Program-made: the position numbers and the translations under genes
Notes under the pieces: generated by a model
The model's input: the letters and a program-made list of their open reading frames with translations, nothing else
Databases searched by the model: none
Told to the model about the DNA's origin: nothing
In this document: positions 1-8,909 of the stretch, piece by piece
How positions within the stretch are numbered: position 1 is the stretch's first letter
Layout of the letters: each line of letters begins with the position of its first letter
Source of the DNA: Nocardia tengchongensis
GTDB taxonomy: Bacteria > Actinomycetota > Actinomycetes > Mycobacteriales > Mycobacteriaceae
DNA length: 64,000 bases
Reading direction: 5' to 3'
Assembly (NCBI RefSeq): GCF_018362975.1
Contig: NZ_CP074371.1
Location: 5,084,001 to 5,148,000 of the forward strand

Positions 1-13
1 CAGGAGCGTCGTG

Positions 14-607
14 ATGACGCTACAACACGAGTCGATCCAGCTGGACCGCTCTTCGCGCTTCACCCTTCGTACCGCCTTGCCGGCGTCACGGCGGTTACCG
101 ACACCGCGAGCACCCCGCCCCGGGGCGGTAGGCGGAGCCTGGTGGCCCCGCACGACCGACTTGGTCGCCGAACTGTCCGATCTCGAGGCTCTACTGGGCC
201 GGCGGGCAGGCAGCGTCGACCGAATCATGTACAACATCGACGCCTGGGAACCGGCACCGAGCCGCACGGTAGTCAGCGGGCGATCGGTTCGCTTGGACGG
301 ATACCGGCATCTGCCCGCCCACACACTCTGTGTCCTGGGACTTGACCGCACCCGCCTCGTCCTGCTGGTGATCCCTTCAGACACCGAGACCGCCACCGCG
401 CAGGCGTTGCTGTCGGCCGCATCCCGACCGGGCTATGAACTCACCGCCGCCGAACTCATGGCCGCCGACACCCGCCACACCCTCGATCACATCCAGAACG
501 AGGACGCGTTGCGCCGCTGGGACGACGAAGGCAGTCGCACCGCGCCGGTGAACCCGACAGATCTGCGTTCATCCTTCGCGGTACCCCCGGCCCCACGGGA
601 GGCCTGA
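14..607 (+). CDS. DUF5994 family protein (first of a pair)
   Basis: Actinobacterial protein of unknown function, about 197 residues. The family signature is visible: a GGAWWPRTTDL block near residue 43, a following helix with LEALLGRR, then RIMYNIDAWEP near residue 72. No signal peptide or membrane segment. An AGGAG ribosome site just upstream serves a GTG/ATG pair at 11 and 14; I prefer the ATG. The stop lies 2 bp before the next gene, a second member of the same family, so the two are surely cotranscribed and probably a duplication. The family is often linked to stress and sigma-B-type regions in mycobacteria and nocardiae, but no biochemical role is established. The family call is firm; the function is unknown. 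Confidence 0.8.
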   Translation: MTLQHESIQLDRSSRFTLRTALPASRRLPTPRAPRPGAVGGAWWPRTTDLVAELSDLEALLGRRAGSVDRIMYNIDAWEPAPSRTVVSGRSVRLDGYRHLPAHTLCVLGLDRTRLVLLVIPSDTETATAQALLSAASRPGYELTAAELMAADTRHTLDHIQNEDALRRWDDEGSRTAPVNPTDLRSSFAVPPAPREA

Positions 608-608
608 C

Positions 609-1088
609 ATGACACAGAACCCGTCGCAGGACAGCGGCGGTGCCGCCGCCGACCGCGGCCTGGGCCGATTCCAGGCCGGCGCCGACGGTGGTCAACCATT
701 CGACAGGCCGACCCGCACACCGCGGCTGCTGCTGCGCGACCGTGACGAGGAATCCGGTGGCGTCGACGGTGCCTGGTGGCCCAGAACCGACAACCTCACC
801 ACCGAATTACACGACCTGGTCACCGCCCTCACCACGCGACTGGGTACGACCGCCCGGATCAGCTTCGACTGGAATTCGCTGAGCCTTTCTCAACGCCGCA
901 TCGACGCTCCCGACGGGATCGAGGTCACCGGACCACTTCCGGGCCAGCCACCTCAGGTGATGTATGTCTTTGGCCCGCACGATCGGCGCCTTCGATTGTT
1001 GGTGATCGATCCCGCCACCACCACTGACCGCGCCGAAGCGCAGATGCGCAGAGCCATAAGCGCGATCGCTGACCAGCCAGAACCATGA
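609..1088 (+). CDS. DUF5994 family protein (second of a pair)
   Basis: A 159-residue paralogue of the preceding gene. The shared core is GVDGAWWPRTDNL near residue 53, followed by ELHDLVTALTTRLG and RISFDWNSL. The N-terminal 45 residues are low-complexity, rich in Gly, Arg and Asp, and probably disordered. The ATG follows the upstream stop by 1-2 bp and there is no separate promoter, so translation is likely coupled. Tandem DUF5994 genes suggest a heteromer or duplication; neither can be tested here. Function unknown. Confidence 0.78.
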   Translation: MTQNPSQDSGGAAADRGLGRFQAGADGGQPFDRPTRTPRLLLRDRDEESGGVDGAWWPRTDNLTTELHDLVTALTTRLGTTARISFDWNSLSLSQRRIDAPDGIEVTGPLPGQPPQVMYVFGPHDRRLRLLVIDPATTTDRAEAQMRRAISAIADQPEP

Positions 1089-1090
1089 AC

Positions 1091-1127
1091 TACGGGTCCG
1101 GTAGAAGCCGCCGAAAATCCAATGAAG
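1091..1127. repeat. Dispersed repeat family R2, copy 1
   Basis: A short stretch beginning TACGGGTCCGGTAG and containing CGCCGAAAATCC. The same string recurs with few changes near 23473 and, in reverse orientation, near 24361, 58541 and 59626. It lies in the gap after the DUF5994 pair, which otherwise holds nothing recognisable. No open frame is shared by all copies. Confidence 0.5.
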
Positions 1128-1209
1128 CTGACTCTAGCGCCGCACTGCCTTTGCGGCTGGTGACACGATCCTTACCGGCACCCCGTTTTCGGCGAGTAGC
1201 CGTGCCTGG

Positions 1210-1494
1210 TCAGCTCTGAGGGTCGCGGGATTCGTGCTCGTCGAGGGCGTGTTGCAAGGTGATGTTGAGGGCGTGCGCCTCGGCGAGCTGGTCTTCGAGG
1301 ATCACGATCCGGCACGCACCGTCCAGGGAGTTGCCGGCGTCGATCAGTTCACGCACGCGGGTGGCGATGCGCAGCTGGTAGCGCGAGTAGCGGCGGTGCC
1401 CGCCCGCTGAGCGTTGCGGGGTCAGCAGCCGTACGGCGTCGAGGCTGCGCAGGAATGCCTGGGTGACGCCGAGGATTTCCGCCGCGCGGCCCAT
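1210..1494 (-). CDS. MerR-family transcriptional regulator
   Basis: A 94-residue MerR-type protein. Residues 1-45 carry the winged helix (GRAAEILGVTQAFLRS, then the wing residues RSAGGHRRYSRYQ), and residues 50-90 form the dimerisation coiled coil (RVRELIDAG, VILEDQLAEAHALN). The frame continues upstream with codons reading EQDYPAYS, which resembles family N-termini, until a TGA near 1532. The original start may therefore have been slightly earlier, or the extreme 5' end is damaged. There is no C-terminal effector domain, so it is a short MerR of the kind seen with actinobacterial stress genes. It lies downstream of and in the same direction as the amidase at 1664-3088. Target unknown. Confidence 0.75.
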   Translation of the reverse strand: MGRAAEILGVTQAFLRSLDAVRLLTPQRSAGGHRRYSRYQLRIATRVRELIDAGNSLDGACRIVILEDQLAEAHALNITLQHALDEHESRDPQS

Positions 1495-1663
1495 GCTGTA
1501 GGCGGGGTAGTCCTGCTCGGTGCGCCTGCGTCACGGCGACGCCGAGGTCGGTCCGCGGCTCGGAGGCGGGAAACTCGCCGGGAATTCTTCCCGGTTGGAT
1601 TTGCCGGTGTGGAATCCGCTCATCGGTCCTCCTTGCCCAGCCCCAGCAGCGCGAACAACGCTG

Positions 1664-3088
1664 TCAGTGCGCGTAAATCGCCGGGCGGTGCTGATGCCAG
1701 GGGAACCACCGTTCGAGGTCGGCGGCCAGGCTCAGCAGGGTGGCCTCGTCGCCGTAGGGGCCGACGAATTGGACGCCGATCGGCCAGCCCTGGGCCGATC
1801 GGGCCAGGGGCAAGGAGATCGCTGGATTACCGGTGGCGTTGAACAGGGCGGTGAAGGGCGCGAAGTCGAAGATCTTGCGGTACCAGTCATGCGCGGTCAA
1901 GCTCGCGTCGTCGGCATCGAGGTGACCGAGAGGGAGATTCGGGCTGGCGGTCGTCGGAGTGAGGTAGACGTCGTAGTCGGTGAGTAGTCGGGCGACCTCC
2001 CGGCGCGCGAGGTTGAAGGTCTCCTCGACGACGTACAAGTCCGCTGCGGACCTGGTGGCGCCGTAGGCGACGCAGGCGCGGGTGGTGGCTTCAAGGTGTT
2101 CGGTGCCGGGGTCGACGCCCAGTGCCTTGGCTGCGGTGGTGACGGTGTGTGCGAGAAAGCTGCACCAGGCATCGAGATTGGCGTGATGGAACGCCTCGGC
2201 GTCGATGCGCGGCGTGGCTTCCTCGACGTGATGGCCTATCGAAGCCAACTGTTCGGCGACGCTGTGGACGGCGTCGGCGCAGGCGGGATCGGCCTGGGAG
2301 AGATCGCCTGCGACGGCGATGCGCAACGGGCGCGCCGGGTGGGAGATCAGTGCGCTGTAGCTCGTCGGCTCGGCGGGAAACAGATACTTGTCGCCGGGTT
2401 CACTGCCGTGTATCGCGTCGAGCAACGCGGCGCAGTCCCGGACGGTACGGGTGACTGCGAACTCCGCGCCCATGCCGAGCAGAGGATCAGCGTGGTCCGG
2501 AGCGGCGGAGACGCGGCCACGGCTCGGTTTGAGTCCGACCAGCCCACATGCCGCGGCTGGGATGCGGATGAAGCCGCCGCCATCGTTGGCATGGGCCAGC
2601 GGTAGCGCTCCGGCTGCGACCAACGCCGCGGCGCCTCCGCTGGATCCGCCCGCCGTGCGGGTGGGGTCCCACGGGTTGCGCGTAGGTGCGCCGTAGGCGA
2701 GAGCTTCAGTGGTGGCATTGAACCCGAGCTCGGGGGAGGTGGTTACCGCCATCATCGCCAGCCCAGCTCGGCGCAAGCGGGCCATCAACGCCGTGTCGTC
2801 GGCGTACGTCACGCCAGGGCCGAACAACCGGCTGCCGTTGCGCTGCGGTACGCCGGCCGCATGAATGATCAGGTCCTTGAACGCGGAGGGCACCCCCGCG
2901 AACGGGCCGGACGCATCGTAGGCCAGGGGGCGCTCGAACACCTCGCCCGCGACCGCACCGAGAACAGGGTCGACCTGCGCGATCGCGGCCGCAGCCGCGG
3001 CCTGCACGTCCGCGGCGCTGACCTCGCCCTGGTTGATCAGCTGGGCCAGCTCTGTGGCGTCCCGGCCGGCGTAATCGGCGACATCCAT
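1664..3088 (-). CDS. Amidase (amidase-signature family)
   Basis: Cytoplasmic amide hydrolase of the Ser-cisSer-Lys family, about 474 residues. Visible are the lysine region ([10 protein letters not shown]), the glycine/serine signature [19 protein letters not shown], and the [26 protein letters not shown] stretch (residues interrupted here only for description) typical of amidases. I chose the ATG at 3088 because GGAGG lies 5-6 bp upstream. An ATG at 3109 and longer versions run into the divergent LuxR gene and lack a ribosome site. The gene is divergent from the LuxR regulator at 3240, which may control it. The substrate cannot be inferred; GatA is unlikely because gatB and gatC are absent. 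Confidence 0.88.
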   Translation of the reverse strand: MDVADYAGRDATELAQLINQGEVSAADVQAAAAAAIAQVDPVLGAVAGEVFERPLAYDASGPFAGVPSAFKDLIIHAAGVPQRNGSRLFGPGVTYADDTALMARLRRAGLAMMAVTTSPELGFNATTEALAYGAPTRNPWDPTRTAGGSSGGAAALVAAGALPLAHANDGGGFIRIPAAACGLVGLKPSRGRVSAAPDHADPLLGMGAEFAVTRTVRDCAALLDAIHGSEPGDKYLFPAEPTSYSALISHPARPLRIAVAGDLSQADPACADAVHSVAEQLASIGHHVEEATPRIDAEAFHHANLDAWCSFLAHTVTTAAKALGVDPGTEHLEATTRACVAYGATRSAADLYVVEETFNLARREVARLLTDYDVYLTPTTASPNLPLGHLDADDASLTAHDWYRKIFDFAPFTALFNATGNPAISLPLARSAQGWPIGVQFVGPYGDEATLLSLAADLERWFPWHQHRPAIYAH

Positions 3089-3239
3089 CGAAACCTCCAA
3101 GTTCGTCATAGTGGTGCGGGAGAACCTAGGACGAGGCGGGCAGCGTGACGTCCGCCGATCGACGGATGTCGCGAATCGGCGACTGTGCATCGTCGTTGAG
3201 CGACCGGCAGATCGGGGGTGCTGTAACCGGCGCCATACT

Positions 3240-4253
3240 GTGGAGGTGGTTGTTGCACCCGGTCGAGATTTGGAACCCGCTGCCGCCGTCCGAGTGCGAG
3301 CCGCTATCAGGGCGGCCACGCCGGACCGATCGGGCCTGGGGCGGGTGCTATTCGAGCTTTCGCGGATCGTCGCCTATCAGCACGCCGCATTGTCGCGGTG
3401 GGATCCGGGCGCCCGGGTGCACATCACAGCGGCCAGCGTCGGATACCCCCGGGAGGCGCTCGAGGTCACCAACAACTGCCTGCACACCCATCCCCTGTTC
3501 ACCCGGCTCCGGCACGACCAGATACCGATGCGATTGTGCGATGTGCCGGCGCAGGTGCGGCACGGTGCGATCTTCGACCGGGTAATCGTCCCTCTCGGCT
3601 ACCGGGAGGGCCTGACCCAGCCCTTGTTCGCCGCCGACGGCCGCTATCTCGGCATGCTGAACATGAGCACCACCACGCACGGACCTTTTCCCACAATGTC
3701 GGTGACAGCACTCGCGCTGATGGCAGATGTGGTCGGCGCCGCCATAGATCCTTGCCGCGGCATCGCAGCGCCGGCTGATCAGGAGGAATCGGTAGTGATC
3801 GTCACCGCGAGCGGAACCGTACATCCGGTGACGGAGCCTGCCGCAGCGCACCTGTTCGTACCTGGCAGCGCCGGCATCGAACTCGCGTGGGCGGTCGCCG
3901 CCTCCGGTCGACCCTGCGACCATCTGCTGCTCGACGGCGATGTCGTATACCGGACGCGGATGCAGGCGGCGCGATCAGGCGGGACCCTGGTCGCCTACCG
4001 GCGCGTCGATCCACCTCGCGGCCTCACCCCTCGGGAGCTCGGCGTGCTCGCGCTACTTCCACAAGGCGGTTCCAACGCCACCCTCGCCGCCCACCTGCGG
4101 GTCAAACCCTCCACCATCGCCACTCACATCGAGCGCATCCTGCGAAAACTCCACGTGCCCAACCGCACCGCCGCCGCTGCCACCGCGGCGCGCTGGGGGC
4201 TGACCGTGAACTACCGCGACAGCGGGCTCATCTACTCGGGGTTGTCCATGTAG
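3240..4253 (+). CDS. LuxR-family regulator with GAF-like sensor region
   Basis: The last 65 residues form a LuxR/GerE DNA-binding domain: LTPRELGVLALLPQGGSN, LAAHLRVKPSTIATHIERI and LRKLHVPNRTAAA, with the usual recognition helix. The preceding 230 residues resemble a GAF-type sensor; there is no receiver domain. The start is uncertain. GTG 3240 is a compromise: the frame is open from 3111, but that part overlaps the divergent amidase promoter and is Arg/Cys-rich, unlike real coding sequence here. The head-to-head arrangement with the amidase suggests local control. It is followed by about 240 bp with no gene. Confidence 0.75.
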   Translation: MEVVVAPGRDLEPAAAVRVRAAIRAATPDRSGLGRVLFELSRIVAYQHAALSRWDPGARVHITAASVGYPREALEVTNNCLHTHPLFTRLRHDQIPMRLCDVPAQVRHGAIFDRVIVPLGYREGLTQPLFAADGRYLGMLNMSTTTHGPFPTMSVTALALMADVVGAAIDPCRGIAAPADQEESVVIVTASGTVHPVTEPAAAHLFVPGSAGIELAWAVAASGRPCDHLLLDGDVVYRTRMQAARSGGTLVAYRRVDPPRGLTPRELGVLALLPQGGSNATLAAHLRVKPSTIATHIERILRKLHVPNRTAAAATAARWGLTVNYRDSGLIYSGLSM

Positions 4254-4492
4254 TCGAGGACTTCGGTGCGTATAAACCCCGACGAGGCCAAAGCACATTG
4301 CAACGAATGCGAACTCGCGATGGCGTGCACATCGATCTGCGGGAGTTCCCGGTTTAACGGCTAATCTGACCTGAGAGGCTTGGTGAGGCTGCCGATTTGG
4401 GCGCTGGGGCAGCGCCAGCGTCGTGCTGGCGCTGTCGGCTTCGCGCCAGCCAGATGTTCTCTGGCCCATCCTTCCGTGGAGTGGTCGCGGCA

Positions 4493-5227
4493 TCAGCGCC
4501 GAAGCAGTCTCTCGATCGCATCGCGTGTCGCGAGTGCTCGTAGGCCGTATTCCGCGAAGTGGTCCGGGGTGAGACGAGAGGAGGGCCCGGAGATGCTGAA
4601 GCTGGCGCGGGCCGGGCCTGCCGGTGTCCGGATAGCGACGGCTACGGCGGAAATGCCGGTGTGGAGACCCTGTTCGGTGGTGGCGTAGCCGCACTCGCGG
4701 ATTCGGCGGATTTCGGTCCAGAGCCTGTCGGGGTCGGTTTCGGTGTCCGGGGTTATTCGCGCGGGCCGGGTGGCGAGGTAGTGGTCGATGCCTTCGTCGG
4801 GGAGGGTGGCCAGGTACGCCTTGCCCGTGGCGGCGGCATGCAGGGGAAGGCGGGTACCGAGGGGGAGGAACGCGCGAAGTTCGTGCGAGCTGTCAAGGCG
4901 TTCGACAAGGACGAGCTCGTCGCCGTCGGGGACGGCCAGGTGCACGGTTTCCGCGGTGATCGATTGCAGTGCGGACAGTTCAGGGAGGGCGAGTTCGCGC
5001 AAATTATCCCGTCCGGCGACAGCGCTGCCGAGGCGGAACGCCAATCCCGTGATCTCCCAATGGCCGTCGGCAGTCGAACGGGTCCAGCCCGCCTGCTCCA
5101 GGGTTTTCAGGCAGCGTTGAACCGTGCTCTTGGGGATGTCGAGGCGCCGCGCGAGTTCGCTCAGTCCGGTTGGCTGGGTCGTCGCGACCTCCTCGAACAC
5201 GTGCAGCGTGGTCAGCACGCTGTTCAT
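4493..5227 (-). CDS. IclR-family transcriptional regulator
   Basis: A 244-residue IclR protein. Residues 1-60 are the winged helix (TGLSELARRLDIPKSTVQRCLKTL), and residues 80-240 the effector-binding domain with GKAYLATLPDEG and GYATTEQGLHTGISAVAVAI. GGGAGG sits 6 bp before the ATG. It is divergent from the acyl-CoA ligase at 5357, with a 17-bp palindrome in the 130-bp gap. IclR proteins commonly control aromatic catabolism and autoregulate, so this is the likely switch for catabolic cluster 1; the effector is not known. A very long frame through 6826 on the same strand is only antisense to the ligase. Confidence 0.92.
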   Translation of the reverse strand: MNSVLTTLHVFEEVATTQPTGLSELARRLDIPKSTVQRCLKTLEQAGWTRSTADGHWEITGLAFRLGSAVAGRDNLRELALPELSALQSITAETVHLAVPDGDELVLVERLDSSHELRAFLPLGTRLPLHAAATGKAYLATLPDEGIDHYLATRPARITPDTETDPDRLWTEIRRIRECGYATTEQGLHTGISAVAVAIRTPAGPARASFSISGPSSRLTPDHFAEYGLRALATRDAIERLLRR

Positions 5228-5298
5228 GCGGACCTCCCGAAATGTGTGGGGGCGCGCCTCGATCCTTGACGGCTGGGTTGCCCGGCAATAGCGTAAGC

Positions 5299-5338
5299 GG
5301 TCCATATAGTAGCACAGCGGTCCATAATGTGGACCATA
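5299..5338. promoter_or_regulatory. Operator in the IclR / acyl-CoA ligase divergent promoter
   Basis: The palindrome GGTCCATAATGTGGACC occupies 5319-5335 (6-bp arms, 5-bp spacer). A further half-site, GGTCCATAT, lies 20 bp upstream at 5299. A palindrome of the same length and arms recurs at 7536-7552 in the second divergent promoter of the cluster. Position and symmetry fit an IclR- or MarR-type operator. Which of the two regulators binds is inference. Confidence 0.6.
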
Positions 5339-5356
5339 CAGTAGAAGGAAGCCGCC

Positions 5357-6754
5357 ATGCCAGTACCACTCCTGACATCCATGCACACCGCCTCGGACGT
5401 CGCGCGGCCGCTGGTCACGATTGGTGACCGGGCGCTGTCCGCGGGCGAGCTGCTGGGTGCGGCGACCGCCGTAGCCGACGAGATCGCCGGGGCGCGGGCG
5501 GTCGCCATCGATGCCCGCGCTGACCTCGAGACCGTTGCCGCAACGGTCGGGTGCTTGCTGGCGGGCGTGGCTGCGGTTCCGGTGCCACCGGATGCCGGCG
5601 TGTTCGAGCGGCGGCACATCCTGACCGATTCGGGAGCCGAGCTGTGGCTCGGCGAAAAGCCCTCGGACGTCGGGCTTCCCGGCTTCCGCGTCGATGTGTC
5701 CGCGCGGTCCTCCGCCGCCTACCCGGAGCCGGAACCGTCGACGCCGGCGTTGATCGTCTACACCTCCGGCACGACCGGCGCGCCCAAGGGGGTCGTGTTG
5801 TCGCGCCGGGCCGTGGCGGCGGGGGTGGACGGCGTCGCCGAGGCGTGGCAATGGACCCCGGATGATGTGCTGGTGCACGGTCTTCCGCTGTTCCACGTGC
5901 ACGGTCTGGTCCTCGGCGTGCTCGGCGCCCTGCGCGTCGGTTCCCCCTTGGTGCACACCGTGCGCCCGGCTCCGGACCGGTACGCGGCGGCCGGTGGCAG
6001 CCTGTACTTCGGTGTGCCGACGGTGTGGTCGCGAGTGTGCGCGGATCCGGCCTCGGCCCGGGCGCTGGCCGGCGCCCGGCTGCTCGTCTCGGGCAGTGCT
6101 CCACTGCCGGTCCCGGTGTTCGAGGAGTTGACGACGTTGACGGGCAACGCCCCGATCGAGCGTTACGGCATGACCGAGACCGTCATCACGATCAGCACCA
6201 GATTCGACGGGGAACGCCGGCCAGGCTGGGTCGGTCTGCCCGTGTCGGGTGTGCGCACCCGGATTCGCTCGGAGTCGGGGGAGGAGGTCGACCACGATGG
6301 GGAAACGCTGGGGCGCTTGGAAATCGGTGGCGATACCCTCTTCGACGGCTATCTGAACAATCTTGCCAAGACCGCCGAGGTGATGACGCCCGACGGGTGG
6401 TTCCGGACCGGCGACATCGCGGTGATCGACCCGGCCGGATTCCATCGGATCGTGGGCCGGGAATCGGTGGACATGATCAAATCCGGTGGCTATCGGATCG
6501 GCGCGGGCGAGGTTGAACAGGCCTTGCTGGCGCATCCCGCTATTCGCGAGGCCGCGGTCGTCGGCGTGCCCGATGCCGACCTCGGCCAGCGGATCGTGGC
6601 GTATGTGGTCGGCGAGGCCCCGAATCCGGGCGAGGTCATCGACTTCGTCGCCGGGTCGCTCTCGGTGCACAAGCGCCCCAGGGAGATTCGCGTCGTGGAG
6701 GCGCTCCCCGCGCAACGCCATGGGCAAGGTGCAGAAGAAAGCACTGCTCGATGA
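5357..6754 (+). CDS. AMP-dependent acyl-CoA ligase (malonyl-CoA synthetase-like), frameshifted tail
   Basis: Adenylate-forming ligase. The P-loop-like A3 motif YTSGTTGAPKGVV is near residue 136, the A5 region reads ERYGMTETV, A7 reads GWFRTGDIA, and A8 reads GRESVDMIKSGGYRIGAGEVE. Catalytic-lysine tail residues NAMGKVQKK are in the +1 frame: one extra base near 6706-6712 moves the last 20 codons out of frame. The corrected gene would end at 6764 (468 residues). As read, the protein lacks the conserved C-terminal lysine. The closest family in motif and length (about 470-500) is MatB-like malonyl/methylmalonyl-CoA ligases. It is divergent from IclR and likely activates an acid product of the pathway. 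Confidence 0.85.
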   Translation: MPVPLLTSMHTASDVARPLVTIGDRALSAGELLGAATAVADEIAGARAVAIDARADLETVAATVGCLLAGVAAVPVPPDAGVFERRHILTDSGAELWLGEKPSDVGLPGFRVDVSARSSAAYPEPEPSTPALIVYTSGTTGAPKGVVLSRRAVAAGVDGVAEAWQWTPDDVLVHGLPLFHVHGLVLGVLGALRVGSPLVHTVRPAPDRYAAAGGSLYFGVPTVWSRVCADPASARALAGARLLVSGSAPLPVPVFEELTTLTGNAPIERYGMTETVITISTRFDGERRPGWVGLPVSGVRTRIRSESGEEVDHDGETLGRLEIGGDTLFDGYLNNLAKTAEVMTPDGWFRTGDIAVIDPAGFHRIVGRESVDMIKSGGYRIGAGEVEQALLAHPAIREAAVVGVPDADLGQRIVAYVVGEAPNPGEVIDFVAGSLSVHKRPREIRVVEALPAQRHGQGAEESTAR

Positions 6755-6822
6755 CGGCCGGTGACGGCCGATGAGGAGCGTGCGGCCGGTCCGTATGCGC
6801 CGGACGGGCCGCACGACGCGGC

Positions 6823-7509
6823 TCACTCCGCCCGTGGCCGCCCGCGCCGCCGGGTAGGTTTCGGCTGTGCGGCTTCGGCTTCCACCGGTTCCGCCGTCGC
6901 TGGGAACATGACCGACGGGTTGATGGTCGCCAGATCCCGGCTGGCCGCCGCGTAGAGGCCGGTCAGTATGTGCATCGACCGGATGGCGTGCTGCAATTTC
7001 GCGGTCACGTCGGCCAATTCGGTCAGATTCGATGTCAGCAGCTCCTGACGCAGCGCCGCGTACCGATCGGTTATCGCGCGCCCGGCCTCGGTCACCCGGA
7101 ACACCGACGCGGTGCCCGACTTACTGCGCTCCAGCAGCCCCAGGCTGACCAGCTTGCGCAGGTTGTACTGCACGTTCGGCAGGTCTTCGCGATTGGTGAG
7201 CTGCGCGATGGTGGCGGTGTCCTTGGGGCGTTCCTGCATCCGCACCACATGCAGCGCCACCACCTCGTTGAAGGACAGGTCGGTGTCGCCGGCGATGCGC
7301 AGCGCGTTCACGGCGAACCGCTCGAATTCGCCCTCTACTTGCAGCAGCGCGAATTCGAAGGCTGTCAGGGCTTCCTCGTGCGTGTTCTGCGCCAGATGCC
7401 AGCGTCGCTGCGGATCCAGGGGCGGCGGCTGAGCGGGCGCGGCAGGGTCGGTGGAAGCCATCGGCGCGGGGTTCTCCGTTTCTGGGTATGAATCGGGCTC
7501 CATCTTCAT
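6823..7509 (-). CDS. MarR-type winged-helix regulator with AT-hook-like tail
   Basis: A 228-residue regulator. The N-terminal 35 residues are Pro/Ala-rich. Residues 70-150 are a winged helix (FNEVVALHVVRMQERPKDTATIAQLTN, then the wing LVSLGLLERSKSGTASVFRVTEAG). Residues 150-185 form a helical dimerisation segment. The tail reads PKPTRRRGRPRAE, an AT-hook-like RGRP core rarely seen in MarR proteins. ATG 7509 has no strong ribosome site; a start at 7461 is possible. It is divergent from the Rieske oxygenase with a 17-bp palindrome between them, so it probably represses the catabolic operon or works with IclR. Confidence 0.82.
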   Translation of the reverse strand: MKMEPDSYPETENPAPMASTDPAAPAQPPPLDPQRRWHLAQNTHEEALTAFEFALLQVEGEFERFAVNALRIAGDTDLSFNEVVALHVVRMQERPKDTATIAQLTNREDLPNVQYNLRKLVSLGLLERSKSGTASVFRVTEAGRAITDRYAALRQELLTSNLTELADVTAKLQHAIRSMHILTGLYAAASRDLATINPSVMFPATAEPVEAEAAQPKPTRRRGRPRAE

Positions 7510-7535
7510 TGATCACTCAACACGCGCTGTGGTCC

Positions 7536-7552
7536 GGTCCGCAAGATGGACC
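7536..7552. promoter_or_regulatory. Operator in the MarR / Rieske operon divergent promoter
   Basis: The palindrome GGTCCGCAAGATGGACC has the same 17-bp length and GGTCC/GGACC arms as the site at 5319-5335. It lies about 25 bp upstream of a promoter-like -35 element and 27 bp from the MarR start, so a bound protein could affect both directions. Confidence 0.6.
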
Positions 7553-7575
7553 ATAGAAACTTCGTGAAATTTCTA

Positions 7576-7603
7576 TTGACTCTCTATTGAGATTCGGTAC
7601 TGT
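7576..7603 (+). promoter_or_regulatory. Putative sigma-70 promoter of the Rieske operon
   Basis: TTGACT at 7576-7581 and TACTGT at 7598-7603 are separated by 16 bp, close to the actinobacterial vegetative consensus. An 8-bp direct repeat, TCTATTGA, overlaps the -35 (7572 and 7583, 11-bp period) and could be an activator site. The transcript leader would be about 105 nt before the Rieske start. Recognised by eye only. Confidence 0.4.
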
Positions 7604-7712
7604 GACTCAGGACACCGCGGTGTCCACCCCCGAATCGCGCAGATACTCCGATCCGCGCGCCTCCCCATCTCCCGCCGTGTGCGTGAATCCGCTTGTCTCT
7701 GGAGGTTTTTCC

Positions 7713-8907
7713 ATGTCGCCGAAGCACTTCAACGGCAGTTCGGCCGGGGTCACCCGGCACTACGCGCCCTATGTCCAAGCCGACTGGGGCTATGCCAACC
7801 ACTGGTATCCGGCGCTGTTCTCCCACGAACTCACCGACGGCACCGTTAAGGGCGTCACCATCGGCGGCCACGACATCGCGCTGCGCCGCTCGGCTGGCAA
7901 GGCGTACGCGCTCTCGGATCGCTGCATCCATCGGGGCGTGAAACTGTCCGCCAAGCCCATGTGCCTGTCCGAGGGCACCGTCACCTGCTGGTACCCACGG
8001 CTATACCTACGGCGTGGAGGACGGCACCCTCACCACGATCGTCGGCAATCCCGACGATTCGCTGATCGGCACCACGGGTCTGCGGACCTATCCCGTGGAA
8101 GAGGTCAACGGCCTGATCTTCGTCTTCGTGGGCGACCGCGACTACGGCACCCCGCCGCCGCTGGCGGCCGACCTGCCGATCCGAGTCACCAACGACCCCA
8201 ACGACACTCCCGTGCCCCACCTCATGGACGAGGGCATCGTGGTGCGCGGCATCCACCGCAAACTGGTCGGCAACTGGCGGCTGGCCGCGGAGAACGGCCT
8301 GGATCCGGGCCACCTGCTGGTGCATTGGGACAACCAGATCCTGGTCGCCCTCGATCGCGCCCTGCCGCTGGGCGTGAACGCCCTGTCGGAGAACGCGACC
8401 GAGGAGATCGACGTTCCGGACGGCCCCAAGGGCGTGATGAACCGCTACGACCGCCCCGATCTGTACAAGCCGGTGCTGGAGAACCCGAAGGTCGACATCA
8501 AGGCGCGCGGAACGGTCTCGCACTACTTCCGCACCTCGCTGTGGGTGCCCGGGGTGCTGATGGTCGAGCACTGGCCCATCACCGATCACGTGCAGTACGA
8601 GTTCTACGTCCCGATCGACGATCATCACCACGAGTACTGGGAGATCGTGGCCACCCGCGTCGGCAGCGACGACGACCGCCGCGAATTCGATTTCAAGTAC
8701 GAGCACTTCTTCAAGCCGCTGGCCCTGGAGGGCTTCAACAACAGCGACGTCTTCGCTCGTGAGGCTACCGAGGAGCACTACACCCGCTTCGACGGGTGGA
8801 ACAACGAAGTCCTCTGCGACATGGACTACTCCATCATCGCGTGGCGCAAGATGGCGGCCCGGCACCCGCGCGGCTTCTTCGAATCCCCTTACCTGGACGA
8901 GGACTGA
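7713..8907 (+). pseudogene. CarAa-like Rieske non-haem iron oxygenase, frameshifted in the Rieske cluster
   Basis: Terminal oxygenase component, about 397 residues if corrected. The order of motifs matches carbazole 1,9a-dioxygenase CarAa and related single-subunit oxygenases: NHWYPALFSHEL near residue 28, Rieske ligands CIHRG and CWYHG near residues 75 and 95, the iron-ligand region NWRLAAENGLDPGHLLVH, then ALPLG and LWVPGVLMVEHWP. One extra C at 7994-7996 (TACCCACGG where TAC CAC GG is expected) breaks the frame exactly at CWYH, so the second half is read only from about 8014. GGAGG precedes ATG 7713. It is either a sequencing indel or true inactivation. It is paired with its reductase 2 bp downstream. 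Confidence 0.85.
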
Positions 8908-8909
8908 GC

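Noticed and set aside
4493..6826. A 777-codon minus-strand frame covering the IclR gene and the region antisense to the acyl-CoA ligase
   Set aside because: Only the last 244 codons match a family (IclR) and have a ribosome site. The rest mirrors the ligase in antisense with His/Arg-rich composition typical of shadow frames in GC-rich DNA.
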